A stretch of 64,000 nt of DNA, taken from contig NC_090450.1 in NCBI RefSeq assembly GCF_031143425.1, positions 166,339,486-166,403,485 of the forward strand. Direction: 5' to 3'. The notes under the pieces were generated by a model. It saw only the letters and a program-made list of their open reading frames with translations, was not told the origin of the DNA and made no database searches. Every line of letters starts with the position of its first letter. Within the stretch, counting starts at the first letter, position 1. Made by a program: the position numbers and the translations under genes. Source of the DNA: Pleurodeles waltl (lineage: Eukaryota > Chordata > Amphibia > Caudata > Salamandridae). Below are positions 1-12,037 of this stretch, in pieces.

Positions 1-1444
1 TTTCTAACAGTGGGTATGTGACACTTGCATGGGGCTAACCTAGCTGAATGGCAGCAAAACACTGTACAATGTCAAAGGCAAAGACACAGTAACTGTGTGA
101 TTGCAGTGATGGCTACTGATGCAGTGGAATGTTACTGTATCATGGAGCAGTGTTCTCTAAAGGTGTGTGCCTGCAATTGTATTACTGAATACCAAGGCTA
201 AGAAAATTGAGATACAAGAATATTGTAGACTAAATATCACCCCAAAAATATCAAAGCATTGAGAGCATTTAGACAAAGTATAGATATACTATTCCTAACT
301 CCACATTTTCAACCATGAAGATTTGTATATTGTTGGTGTAGAAAATCTATTCTTACATTCTGTTATTTTGACTTTGATATTTTGAACTAGATATTTGTAT
401 GCCTCAGTATTCTAGTTTCAATATTCAGGAGGCTTACCATGTCAGCTCCTTCCTCAATGGTAGAATGGTAGAGACAGTCCTTGTGGATAAGGGTTTGTTG
501 TTTCATATCCTAGTCACATAGATGGAAAAGACCTCTTTGTCTTGTTTTTTTTCTTTTCTGCGCTTCTTTCTCTGACCCTGAAAGCCCATTGATTGTCTTT
601 GCTAGAACAGCAAGCCTTCGGCACACACTCATCAGGCCACCTACTAACTTGAGGCTGTCTGGTAAAGAATGTGCAAACACTCACAACTGCATGCACAAGT
701 CATTGCTTATTATTTTATTAATGGGGTGCCCAGCTGTGCAGCAACGGCTGATGCAAATCTCAAGGGGAGGGGTGAGCGGGAGGGAGGAGGGATGGGGAAA
801 TAAAATAAAAAACAAAAACCTTACCTGTTCATGTCGCCGGCTGCTGCATTGCTCCTCTGCTCTTCTACTGGTGTCTTCACTGGGACACCAGCACAGGCTC
901 TCCAGCAATCCTCGCACTACTCTCATGCTAAACCTAGCATGAAACTAGCACCAGGATTGGTCTGAGTGGCTTGTTCTGCCGCTCAGACACTGTGTGGGAG
1001 TCTGTGACTGCGCATATGTGTGTTGACGGGCCTGAGGCGCCCTCCCGTGGTGCAGATCCATCCCTCCCTGCACCTGTTGATGGTTGAGCCAGCAGCTGAA
1101 AGATAAAACGATAATGAAATATTGTTTTATTTTTCAGCTCCTGACTTATCCAGGGGGACAATTCTCCCTTGACCATTGCAAAGGAGCCACCCCTGCAGTT
1201 GTGGTGTGCACCTCAAGAAGTCCATGTACAAGCACATCTGTTCACACTAATTTCATGCACGGGTGTTGCTTCACATAAAGTATGGAGCATTCATACTCCT
1301 GTTAGACCTTGTATAGCTAGAAAAATAACAAATTTAATTATATCACTAATTTGTGCCTTACATTAATAGATTTTAAATGAGAACCAAAATATTACACTAT
1401 TTTCTTTAGGTATTGTGCACTTTTTCTGAAACTTTACAACTTAC
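1..1444 (-). other. Intron 2 (5' part) of the AADAC-like gene
   Basis: This stretch begins at the splice donor of exon 2 (CAG|GTAAGT read on the minus strand) and runs off the left edge. I see no further exon of the esterase family in it: no GDSAG motif and no flanking splice pair. Positions about 740-960 hold a G-rich then A-rich repeat resembling the sequence at 63.8-64.0 kb. Positions 1083-1142 hold an imperfect inverted repeat, annotated separately. Confidence 0.7.
1083..1142. repeat. Imperfect inverted repeat, possible MITE-like hairpin
   Basis: Two arms of about 25 bp, beginning CAGCTGAAAGATAAAA and ending in TTTTATTTTTCAGCTC, are reverse complements with about three mismatches and almost no loop. 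This is seen directly. No target duplication was identified, so calling it a small folded-back element is inference. Confidence 0.45.
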
Positions 1445-1661
1445 CTGGGCTTCCCATGCACCAACCACCTCCATGGATATAAATCAATCCTCTCCTTTGT
1501 GTATTTGATGACTTTTTTGGAACATACAACCAAACCGGAACTCTATCAAATGTTTCCTCAGTCACTGTAACATTTTCATCTGACTTTGGTTGAGCAGAAG
1601 ACATTAAGATAGCCATAATATCCACGTAATGTGTTATCCCAGTCAGCTCAGAAAATTCTAT
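1445..1661 (-). CDS. AADAC: AADAC-like esterase, coding exon 2 (HGGGW exon)
   Basis: This is a 217-bp internal exon of an arylacetamide deacetylase-type serine hydrolase. Family members are type II ER-membrane, lumen-facing esterases that cleave arylacetamides, ester drugs and glycerides, mainly in liver and gut. On the minus strand the acceptor is TTGTTCCTAG and the donor is CAG|GTAAGT. The exon reads open in phase 0, through SDENVTVTE (with an NVT glycosylation sequon) and LYVPKK, to YIHGGGWCMGSP. HGGGW is the oxyanion-hole motif of the hormone-sensitive-lipase group. The 72-codon length and phase 0 start/phase 1 end are what I recall of the second exon in vertebrate AADAC genes. The catalytic Ser, Asp and His would be on exons outside the window. 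AADAC itself and its paralogues (AADACL2, 3, 4) cannot be separated from two exons; SDENVTVTE and HGGGWC favour AADAC. No disablement is visible. Confidence 0.9.
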
Positions 1662-4600
1662 CTAGGAACAAAATAATTGTAATTTTGACGTAAATGAATA
1701 TTATGTAACAAATACAATAACGTGAATTGTATTACATATCTATATCTGCAAGACAATATTTATGATAGAGTATTAGCACTTTCCAATAGAGTAACAATGC
1801 TACTGTTTTTTAGTTGGATACTGGAACTTTTAGAGTCTTAACATTATTCACATACAAATACATAAGTCACCTCAGCCTCTTTGTTAGTTTATTGATTGGT
1901 GTTACTAAAAAAAGGTGGTTCTTAACTTTTTGACTTCTGAATTATCACTGGAATCTGGGGATTCCACTAAGTCATTACATTAAGGGGACCGGCCTAAGCA
2001 ATTTCTAACATTTGAACCTTAAAACAATACACAAAAATACAGGAACAAGTATACATCAAATAACTACCCAATGATAAAATATTTTATTTAACTAAAAACA
2101 AATATAGAAACAAAAATGGAACAATCAAAATTTTTATTTTAGTGGTATGAATGGAGCTTTTCTAAATTCGGTTTCTAATTCTAGACTTTTGTTTCACATG
2201 TTCTCTTTTGCTCCTAATACATGCTTTCTTTTGTCAACGCTTTAATTGAAGCCACCCATCCTCCATATTGTTGTATGCATGCTGCTTTCGTCCAACTAAT
2301 GATATCAACTTAACTTTTAGCCTCCAATTTCAAATTCCTTTACATTTAAAAACGATATTAATTTTTTTTTTTACATTTTGCTTCTTACTTATATATACCG
2401 TATTAACCTGCTAATAATATTTAATTTTCGACGTAGTCACAGAACTCCTGAGTAGGTGTCCCTGGACCACGGGTTAAGAACGGGTTAAGAACTTCTGTTA
2501 TAAAATATTTTGCACGTTTTAAAAAAAGCATTGTTTTTAAAATATGTACAATTTCACACAGATATTTATGCTTATAGAAGGCGTTTTTTTGGAGGAGAGC
2601 CGTGGCAGAGAAGCTAAGCACTAAAGCCCTCATTATGTGAAAATGAATCCCAGTGGTAAAATACTTTGGCCTAAAGTTTGAGCTTAGCAGGTCTATCATT
2701 AGTGGGCTGTTATTCATGCACATGTGTTTACCAGGTGCAGGAACAACTCAGTTATATTGGCAAAACAAATCCAGCAGGCATTATCGCCTTGCAACCTAAT
2801 CCTGTTCCCTGCCCTTACCTGATCTTCAGGAAAGGCAGTGAGAGCACGTAATGCCTCTCCCTACCAGGCAAGGTTATCCCCATTCCTTCTCTTGCCTCCT
2901 CCCACACCATCTTATAACCGGAGAGGTTTTAAGGCTTAGGCAGAGTGGACTCTGGCCCAGGGCCCCAGCGTTTCAGGGGGCCCCTGATAGAGCCATCTAC
3001 CCTGCATAGGGTCTTGCCCTGGTGACTTTGAATAATTCTTAAACAGTTTGTTTCAAATACTGTTTTCTTTATTTATTTTTAATGTGGGTGATGGATGAGA
3101 GTCTATTACAGACTTTCACAGAGAAATGTGTTTATGTTCTGTGCAGCTTCCATAAAAAGTTCATTTTAGATTAAATCAGGACCTTACATATGAGAAACGG
3201 GAGGGTGTCAGATTATTTGCATTATTTATTTGCGATATTTAATATTAGTGAGCTGCTGCTGTGTTACAAAATTTAAAACGTTACTATTCCTGAATATTAA
3301 ATGTAAACACATTTAGAGTTACAAGTGTGCCAGTGCACTGTCAGAGACCTGGCCAAAGTGGGAATGAAAGAGTTGAAAGTGGATCATAAATTCACAGCTG
3401 TTCCCAACAGGGCCCTCGGAAATACGTTTGAGACACGGCCCCCAAAATTCTTACGATGTCCTTGCTCATAACATCCTCCCTAATAAGAGCAGGTTATACA
3501 TTTGTTCATTAGACATTATGGATAAGCAAATACTGTGCCGAATACCACCGAATCCGCGCAGTTAATTCTCCATGCAGCCGTGTTTGGCTCGTAATAGTGG
3601 TAAATATGTGCACAAATATTGGCCAGATATTATAAATGCAGTCTCCCAGAATCTGTGCCCATATTTATTCCTATAACTTAATCGGGGTTTATATTGCAAT
3701 AGCATCTTTATGAGGGATTAAAACGGACAGTAGTGGAACTATGACATCTTTCTGTTTATGGATAAACATCTTGAGCACCCCCCAGCAGTAACATACTCAC
3801 CACGTGGAACACATGATTCAATGCGTTCAGCTGCTGCAGAAATATCGCCGAATGTTACATATAGCATCATGCATTAAAAATATCTTTGACTAAAATGACA
3901 TTTCCGTTTCAGGTGCTGATGTTGGTCCTGCCGGACAAAACACCCCCACTTTAATGGCTCACCTTTACTGACCAACAGTAAAAACAAGGAAAATAAAAAT
4001 AAAGCTCTATAGTCTTATGGTAAATTCCATCATTTCTGGGAAGAATTTTATTCTGTAATCCAATGTCCACACACTGACAGTAGGGCAATTATTATTGAAA
4101 GCAATGCATTATCTGCTGATGGTAATTTTATCACCATAAGTGACATGGTGGGGTGGAGTTTGTTATCATGGCGTTGTTCCATATTCTGGAATCATTGTTA
4201 TTGACAGACAGTCATAATAATCAATTACCACAGGTGTCATACCTAACCCCCTTTAAAGAATGAGATCCTGTCTCTGTTCCTATTTTGCTCTCCTGTGTCT
4301 ATTGCAAGCTGGTTTGACCAGAAGGTCTTATTACTATTCTTAAAGCTCCTACGACTAGTTCCTGAAAGCCTTTTGTTGCTCACTTAGTTGTTTTGAACTC
4401 AAAGCCAATGTAATATTTATAAAGCTAACAGACCATGATGTTTTAGTTTAGCTCATAAACGGCTCTATTAGCTTTTTCATGGTATCTGAAGCTTAATGAT
4501 GAGCACTGTTGGAGCCATTTGTCATTTGCAGTAACAATACACCTAAGCAAATTACAAAGTGTGTGTTATGATCATAACCAATGCATCTCAAAATCAGAAT

Positions 4601-7559
4601 ACAACAGGAATAAAATGGCATACATCCAATCAGTAGAACTGAATATATGAAATTTGAAAGAATATGGGAAGTATAGCAACTAAAAGTGCAAAGCATCATT
4701 GGCGGTTTTTTTGGTCATACTTGACTGTGTGAAAGTCACCAGTTCAGGCCCACAGGAATGGAGCACTGGCCGTGTACGGAGACTCAGTTTGTCCCACTGA
4801 AAAAGTTACCTTCTCAAAGTCTGGTGCGAAAAGTCCAGTTTACAGTAAAGGAGGCCGCAAGGAGAAGGGACTGTGTTGAGAATGGTCATCTCTGTAGAAC
4901 GAAGAGCCGGCTGAGTGTCATGGATGGTCATCACTGTTGCACAAAGCTCCTGTCAGGCATTGAGGACAGTTTTTATGGGAGCTCTGCATTGACGGTCACC
5001 ACCAGCTTTCAATGCTGTAGTGTGAAGTGCATAGCTCTCGTTGCCAGTCACTGTAGTGCAAAAAGTTAGGTTCACCGGAGCACTGGCAGTCATCATGGGC
5101 TAAAAGATCTTGGTAAGAAAAGGCCTGTCCATGATTGCAAAGAGCCCCAAACTTCAGTTTCTCTCCTTTTCGTCTAGGTGGAGCTCAACTAATGCCCTAC
5201 CAAGGATTGAAGGCCAGGGATGCATCTTTTGGCTATCAGGAACATAATCCAGCAGAGGCCAGCAGGACTCAGCCTGGTTCAGTTGTAGGTCCAGGCAGGT
5301 GCACTGCAGCAGGCCAGCTGGGCTGTCGCAAGGAGGCATCTGAAGCTTGTTATTTCCCTATAGTTCTGAACAGGAGATCGGTCAGCTGACCCTTGGAGTA
5401 ACTTCAGGTAGCCTGGGATGAAGAGACCAGGACCAATCTTCATTCTCAGATAGCAGGCGGTAGAGATCAAATTAACCGAATAAATTAGTGACATAGATGT
5501 TAGCATATGGAAACTTCTTAATCTTCAGTTTAAATGCATAGCAGAGAATTAACATAGAAATGTAAAACATGCACATTTGAATTATGGAGGTCATTTGTGG
5601 CTGCTGTTTCTATTTTCTCATCATGTTTAACATAAAGGCACTGTGCACTTATTAAAGAGTGAATTATTAATCAGAATCAGAATTAACATGAAAGTAGTAT
5701 TGCTTAAGGAGATAAACAGTAGACATTAAGTATATTATTATGTTAATTAATCGTACTTGTATTGATTGAATGGATTTCTTTAATATGGATTACATGGGTG
5801 CAGAAAAATAACTGCATGTTTAATTGTTCTAACATGTCATTAATAATATTTGCAATAAAAATAACTTGCTTTGCATATTTCATTTGAATTGTAAGGTGAG
5901 CAATAGATTTTATAAATGTATTAATTGTATTACTGTGCATTTAGGCTTTCTTAGCCAAACTAGGCTTGGAGTTCATTTTGCAGCAAAATTACTTGTTCAT
6001 TCTCTTCCCTTTACCCTGAATTCTTTTTCCTAGGCTGCTAACGTTATGTTGAACGTCCTATTGTATTGTAGGCACAGAGCATGTTTTAGAAATTATAATG
6101 TTGCAGTATTTGTTCTAGCTGTCAAACAAGACGGGAAATGTCTATTTCCCATGTGAAAGAATATTAGTAGTTTATTGTGTGTTGTGAGAGAGGATCCAAA
6201 TGTAACAAATGTCTAGAAAATGTAATATCTGGTGGAAAAGAAAAAAGCTGGGAGCACGACAACACACTTTGGCTGGGGAGATTATGAAAAGTTGAAACCT
6301 TGATGGCACCACCAACAGCCACTGGATGCTGAATCTGACGCCCAGCGTGTGCCAACCTGAAGGATCAGTGAGTGACTTTTGAATAATTCTAATTAGTGAG
6401 GAACTTTGACATTTTACGTTAGCTCTAGATTTGTTTTGTTCATGTTTTGAGTCTGTCTTGAATTCTGTATACTTTTGCCACAATCTCTTCTTTAAATTCT
6501 GTGATTAGTTTTTTCATCATAGCCTTGATTGCCCAATTTGATTATGCTGTTCAATACTAATAAGTCCAACTAATTCTGAACTGGTGATTTGTCATATGTG
6601 TAGCCTTGTTCTGTGCCACCCTGATGCTACTGTAAACTGACGCCAGAAGAAGGTTAACGTCACTGTTTGATGAATCATAGCTGTATTCTGTCCCATGAAG
6701 AAAGGTATAACTAAATGTCGTTTCTTGTTTCCTTTCTCAGGTAAGTCACTTACACCAGCATATTTTTATAATGAGGTGGCCTATTTGAGATGATTTTTCA
6801 AAATTATTTTTGCCTTTCTTTTGGTTTTGCCTGCATGTGTTAGCCCGTTCTCACAGAGGCAAGTCCCAATTTAGGGTTAGAAATAAGGATGGCCCATCCC
6901 TGAAAATTGACTATGAAATTGTACTTTGATGATTTGCTGATGTTATCATCTGATGCTATGAGATCTGAAATTAATGTGCATATTGTTGTTTTGCTGATTT
7001 ATGTTATTCTTTTGGAGTGTTTAAGTGATGTTTAGTAGGTTAAATTTATTTAGACGCTTTGGTCAGCCTATGGTTTAATGTGTGTTTATTATTTCGTTTT
7101 GAGCACCATTTACATGACATTGATTTTGTGATTGTAATAAAGGTTTGAAACTTATTCAGACTGGAGTTTTCATTGGGGTCTAGACTGTTCATGGTGTTTA
7201 CAATTGTGTATGATTTAATGTCAGTGATTTGTGATTGTATGGACCTTACTCCTACATCTGTCATCAAGTCCAAGGATCTGGTAAACCTCTGAAGGTGAGA
7301 TAGTGATGGTGTCTCACTCGCATGCCTGTGGTTTCTAAACCCAAGGTGGGAAGAGGACCTCTGTGGGTGCACCAGCACAGGACTGCTTCAAGCAACAGGG
7401 CAGGCGGCTGGCAGAAGGGCAGTCCTTCTTTGTGATCCACAGGTCCAGGTGTGTACTGCAGAGTTGGGTTTGAGGGTCCAATATTTATATCTTGCACCAG
7501 CTTTGAAGTGGGAGAAACGTCTAGACTTCCTCCCACATCTGGTTCTAGAATTTCCTTCC
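1662..7559. other. Intronic sequence without a recognisable gene
   Basis: AT-rich intron sequence. I find no open frame with a recognisable domain and no complete mobile element. The parts at 2.75-3.05, 3.5-4.3, 4.7-5.45 and 6.1-6.7 kb have higher complexity and may be old, diverged repeats, but no ends or target duplications are visible. Confidence 0.5.
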
Positions 7560-7885
7560 TTCCCTTACCCTGGTGCTAGGATATCAGGAGTCAGAGAAAG
7601 CTAGTATGAAGTTCTATGATGTGTGCTGAGGCAGCTCCTTTGAAGTTGAAATGTGGTAGGTGTCAGCTCGGACCGTCCCATCATGTCAGAATGGCCCATC
7701 TTGCAAACACTCCATCCCCCTTTGTGAAACTGTCTGGGAAGAATACAGAAAGCCCAACTGCCAACCAAGTCATGTGACCCAGGTTAAAGACTGCACACAT
7801 GAAATGGTTACGAAAAGAAAATAACAGTTTTCTGAAAGTGGCATTTTTGAGAACTGTGACTTAAAATCTGACTTAACCAGTGCGT
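7560..7885 (-). mobile_element. LTR-family fragment
   Basis: Positions about 7690-7880 resemble 17.84-17.99 kb inside the LTR element at 16425-18638. Both contain AAAGTGGCATTTT, an upstream run about a CCAACTG motif followed by TGACCCAG, and a downstream AAATC/AACTTTA-type tract. Ends and target duplications were not found, so this is a truncated relative. Orientation is taken from the better-preserved copy. Confidence 0.4.
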
Positions 7886-7917
7886 GGTAGGAGTTGGCCA
7901 TGGCCTGCCTATTTGGG

Positions 7918-8205
7918 TGTGAGAACAGGTGTGTGTGAGTGTTTCTGGGGGTGAATGTTTTGTGAAAGTGTCTGTCTGGGTGTGAGAGTGGGTGCATCCA
8001 TTTCTTAGTGGGTATGTCAGTGTCTGTGTGGGTCTGTGAGTGGGTGGTTGAGGGTCTCAGTGGGTCTGTGAGTGTGTGTTTGAGAGTGTGTGTAGATCTG
8101 TTAGGTACACAAGTGTCTGGGTGTGAATGGTTGCATGAGTGTCTTAGTGGGTGTGTCACTGTCTGTGTGGGTCTCTGAGTGGGTGTGTGAGTGGGTCTTT
8201 CAGGT
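7918..8205. repeat. GT-rich minisatellite (left part)
   Basis: Degenerate tandem array built from GTGTGAGTGGGT- and GTCTGTGAGT-type words of about 12-16 bp. It is interrupted at about 8205 by the LTR-type segment and resumes at 9968. The long minus-strand reading frame across it is a by-product of the repeat. Confidence 0.75.
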
Positions 8206-9967
8206 CCTGGGGGCTGCGGGTGCAGGGTCTCTCCCAGGCGTCGGGACTTTAGGTTCAAAGAGTCGCGGTCAGGGGAAGCCTCGGGATTCCCTCTGCAGGC
8301 GGCGCTGTGGGGGCTCAGGGGGGACAGGTTTTGGTACTCACAGTATCAGAGTAGTCCTGGGGTCCCTCCTGAGGTGTTGGATCGCCACCAGCCGAGTCGG
8401 GGTCGCCGGGTGCAGTGTGGCAAGTCTCACGCTTCTTGCGGGGAGCTTGCAGGGTTCTTTAAAGCTGCTGGAAACAAAGTTGCAGCTTTTCTTGGAGCAG
8501 GTCCGCTGTCCTCGGGAGTTTCTTGTCTTTTCGAAGCAGGGGCAGTCCTCAGAGGATGTCGAGGTCGCTGGTCCCTTTGGAAGGCGTCGCTGGAGCAGGA
8601 TCTTTGGAAGGCAGGAGACAGGCCGGTGAGTTTCTGGAGCCAAGGCAGTTGTCGTCTTCTGGTCTTCCGCTGCAGGGGTTTTCAGCTGGGCAGTCCTTCT
8701 TCTTGTAGTTGCAGGAATCTAATTTTCTAGGGTTCAGGGTAGCCCTTAAATACTACATTTAAGGGCGTGTTTAGGTCTGGGAGGTTAGTAGCCAATGGCT
8801 ACTAGCCCTGAGGGTGGGTACACCCTCTTTGTGCCTCCTCCCAAGGGGAGGGGGTCACAATCCTAACCCTATTGGGGGAATCCTCCATCTGCAAGATGGA
8901 GGATTTCTAAAAGTCAGAGTCACCTCAGCTCAGGACACCTTAGGGGCTGTCCTGACTGGCCAGTGACTCCTCCTTGTTGCTTTCTTTGTTCCCTCCAGCC
9001 TTGCCGCCAAAAGTGGGGGCCGTGGCCGGAGGGGGCGGGCAACTCCACTAAGCTGGAGTGCCCTGCTGGGCTGTGACAAAGGGGTGAGCCTTTGAGGCTC
9101 ACCGCCAGGTGTCACAGCTCCTGCCTGGGGGAGGTGTTAGCATCTCCACCCAATGCAGGCTTTGTTACTGGCCTCAGAGTGTCAAAGGCACTCTCCCCAT
9201 GGGGCCAGCAACATGTCTCTGGTGTGGCAGGCTGCTGGAACTAGTCAGCCTACACAGACAGTCGGTTTAAGTTTCAGGGTGCACCTCTAAGGTGCCCTCT
9301 GGGGTGTATTTTACAATAAAATGTACACTGGCATCAGTGTGCATTTATTGGGCTGAGAAGTTTGATACCAAACTTCCCTGTTTTCAGTGTAGCCATTATG
9401 GTGCTGTGGAGTTCGTGTTTGACAAACTCCCAGACCATATACTCTTATGGCTACCCTGCACTTACAATGTCTAAGGTTTTGTTTAGACACTGTAGGGGTA
9501 CCATGCTCATGCACTGGTACCCTCACCTATGGTATAGTGCACCCTGCCTTAGGGCTGTAAGGCCTGCTAGAGGGGTGTCTTACCTATACTGCATAGGCAG
9601 TGAGAGGCTGGCATGGCACCCTGAGGGGAGTGCCATGTCGACTTACTCGTTTTGTCCTCACTAGCACACACAAGCTGGCAAGCAGTGTGTCTGTGCTGAG
9701 TGAGAGGTCTCCAGGGTGGCATAAGACATGCTGCAGCCCTTAGAGACCTTCCTTGGCATCAGGGCCCTTGGTACTAGAAGTACCAGTTACAAGGGACTTA
9801 TCTGGCTGCCAGGGTCTGCCAATTGTGGATACAAAAGTACAGGTTAGGGAAAGAACACTGGTGCTGGGGCCTGGTTAGCAGGCCTCAGCACACTTTCAAT
9901 TGTAAACATAGCATCAGCAAAGGCAAAAAGTCAGGGGGCAACCATGCCAAGGAGGCATTTCCTTACA
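8206..9967 (-). mobile_element. Ty3/Gypsy-type LTR segment, minus strand
   Basis: A distinct, GC-balanced block of about 1.76 kb sits inside the minisatellite. On the minus strand it starts with TGTAAGGAAATGCCTCC at 9967, the TG of a typical LTR, and continues with the tract CCTTGGCATGG, which is shared in diverged form with the LTR starts at 12037 and 18638. An AATAAA signal lies within the minus strand near 9345. The left end has no matching CA end or 5-bp target duplication, so this is probably an LTR plus leader sequence, truncated at its 3' side. Assignment to Ty3/Gypsy is from memory of salamander LTR families; no protease or polymerase domain is present here. Confidence 0.55.
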
Positions 9968-10110
9968 GAAGGTGTGTGAGAGTGTGAGTGGGTCTGTGAG
10001 TAGGCATGTGAAGGTGTGAGTAAGGGCTGGGAGTGGGTGCACAAGGTTCTGAGTGGGTATGTGAGTGGGAGAAAGAGATTGAAAATGAGAAAGAGAGAGA
10101 GAGAGAACAA
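9968..10110. repeat. GT-rich minisatellite (right part), grading into GA repeats
   Basis: The GTGTGAGTGGGT-type array resumes immediately after the LTR start at 9967 and grades into a (GA)n tract near 10090-10110. This identifies the array as the pre-insertion sequence. Confidence 0.7.
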
Positions 10111-10378
10111 AGTGGGAGAGGGAGAGATATAGAGAGTTGTTTAGGTTTTGATGAATGATATACAGTACTTAGAATGAGATATTTCTGGACAAATTGTAAA
10201 GAAAAATGTATTTGGCAACTGAAAATTGTGAGATGACCTTTTAGTATGAACCTCAAAGTTTTAAAGTAGGGGAATGACAAAAGACACATCTGGACTAGAT
10301 CCCACAACTTGACCTTAACCATTGTGCCACCGACGACTACTTACTGTAGTCATTGCATGGAGAGACTACTGCAATCAC

Positions 10379-10382
10379 TATT

Positions 10383-10431
<49 letters not shown>
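10379..10431 (+). repeat. (CT)n microsatellite
   Basis: Nearly uninterrupted CT dinucleotides for about 50 bases, with one TT interruption. It directly precedes the GC-rich repeat block. Confidence 0.95.
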
Positions 10432-10434
<3 letters not shown>

Positions 10435-10439
10435 CCCAT

Positions 10440-11640
10440 TTGGAATAGAAGAAAGAGAGGGAGTGACAGGACTGCAGGAGAGCCTGAAGGCCCCCGCAGT
10501 CCTTGCAGACTCACATTGTCCTGTGAGAGCCAGCTTTTTATAGCAGCTCCCTGCTTGTGTGAGCAATGATTTCATCTGTCTTCCCCACACGCATATTTGC
10601 ATGCAGGGAAGACAGATGGAAACCCCATTTTTCTGCAAGGGGCAGCTGTTTGACAGCTCTCGCTGGCAGAAAGCAGGCTGTAGTTGCTTTTGCTTGGTGG
10701 GAGCTGTCAGCTCCCACTAAGCAAAAGCAAATAGCTATGTCCCAGGGGTGGGCACCGCAGGACATAGCAGGAGCAAGACCTGGTGGGTGGTGGTCCCAAG
10801 GCCATCTGTGGCTCCTTGACGGGGTCACATCAAGTGACCTTTGCCCCACGGAAGTGGTGAGCCTCAATGGTTTGTGGTCCAAAATGGACCCCCTTCACTT
10901 TTTTATAGTTGCCCTGTGGATGGTGGTCCCTGGGGCAGTGGTGACCACGTGCCCCCCTGCATGTAACTAGATAATAATAGCCATAGGGAGCTGGCAGTCC
11001 CAGGTGCTGCAGGGGAACAACATGCCCCCGTATTAATTTAGATTTAAGTTCCAGGGCAGTGCTGGTCCCTGGGGCTGCAGAGGGGGTAGCTCCCTACGTC
11101 ATTTTGGTTTAAAGCCCTGGGGAGGTGGTGGTCCCGGGGGCAGTGGAGGACCGCGTGCCCCCATCCACATCAAATTACTATAAAGCTCCAGAGCTACAGG
11201 GGACCAGGTGGCCCCCAAAATACATAATTTATTTTGCCCCAAAAGAGGAGGCTATCCCTGGGGCAGCAGGGGGCTGGCAGCCCCCCACCTCCATGCATTA
11301 AAATGGAAATGCCCCCGGGGCTTTGCCCACCCAGAGGCTTCAGAATTAGCAAGCACGGGAACGCATGCTTGTTTATATAAAAAAATGTTTTATCAGATCC
11401 ATGGATCCACCACGAATTGTGGTGAAAATTCGGCAAAAATGCTTTTTTGCTCTTGGGGGTCCCTCTGGGACCCCAGCAACAGAGCTAAGGGGTCAGGGTG
11501 ACTCTATCCTGGCCCCTTTTGTTTTCTTTACACTTTTTATTTGGAGCCGGCTGAAGCCGAGTCCCAACATGGCTGCCAACACTTCATTGTTGAAGTGCTG
11601 ACAGCCAATCTGATCTCAGCACGAGATAAGGAGGGTTTGC
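10440..11640. repeat. GC-rich degenerate repeat block with hairpins
   Basis: The block contains two clear inverted repeats: about 10571-10619 (CATCTGTCTTCCC and GGGAAGACAGATG) and 10686-10732 (TTGCTTTTGCTTGG and its complement with one mismatch over 23-bp arms). After these, loosely similar units of roughly 90-120 bp recur, marked by GGTGGTCCC, CCCTGGGG and GTGCCCCC words. No coding domain is present. The element type is not recognised. Confidence 0.55.
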
Positions 11641-12037
11641 AATATTAAAAAGGACGTTTTAGTCCTAATAAAAGGTTTATTTTGGCAGGTCAAAATGGCA
11701 GTGTCAAAAGGCACACAGGCTGCAATGTCAGGCCTGAAACATGTTTTAAAAGGCAACTTAGGTGGGTCTCACAATACTTGCTACAGGCCTACTAGTAGTG
11801 TTTAGTTAACATGTCCTGGGCACATGTGGTACCACTTTAATGGGGACATATAAGTAAATTATGCATGCCAATTGGGTGTAAACCAATGTTACCATGTTTA
11901 AAGGAAGGAACGTTACAACTGTTTAGCGGTAATGAAGTGCTCAAAGTCTTAATTTAAACAAAAAACAATTCAGCAAAACCGGGGAAAGGAAAGCAAAATT
12001 TTTGGGGAAAACCATTCCAAGGATCTCAGGTCTAACA
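11641..12037 (-). mobile_element. LTR fragment, minus strand
   Basis: On the minus strand this starts at 12037 with TGTTAGACCTGAGATCC and continues CCTTGGAATGG, GCTGAATTG and GAGCACTTCATTACCGC. This matches in order the start of the LTR ending at 18638 (TTAGACTTTTCATCC, CCTTGGCGTGG, GGGCACTTTACCACTGC). The inner boundary is not defined; 11641 is approximate. Confidence 0.5.

Noticed and set aside
1..1440. Search for AADAC exon 3
   Set aside because: No GDSAG-type block or matching acceptor and donor pair in phase 1 was found; exon 3 must lie beyond the left edge.
7770..8258. 162-codon minus-strand frame rich in His, Thr and Pro
   Set aside because: It spans the GT-rich minisatellite and runs into the LTR; composition is explained by the repeat.
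8123..8730. Two overlapping plus-strand frames of 168 and 179 codons
   Set aside because: They lie inside the LTR-type segment, antisense to it, with no recognisable domain.
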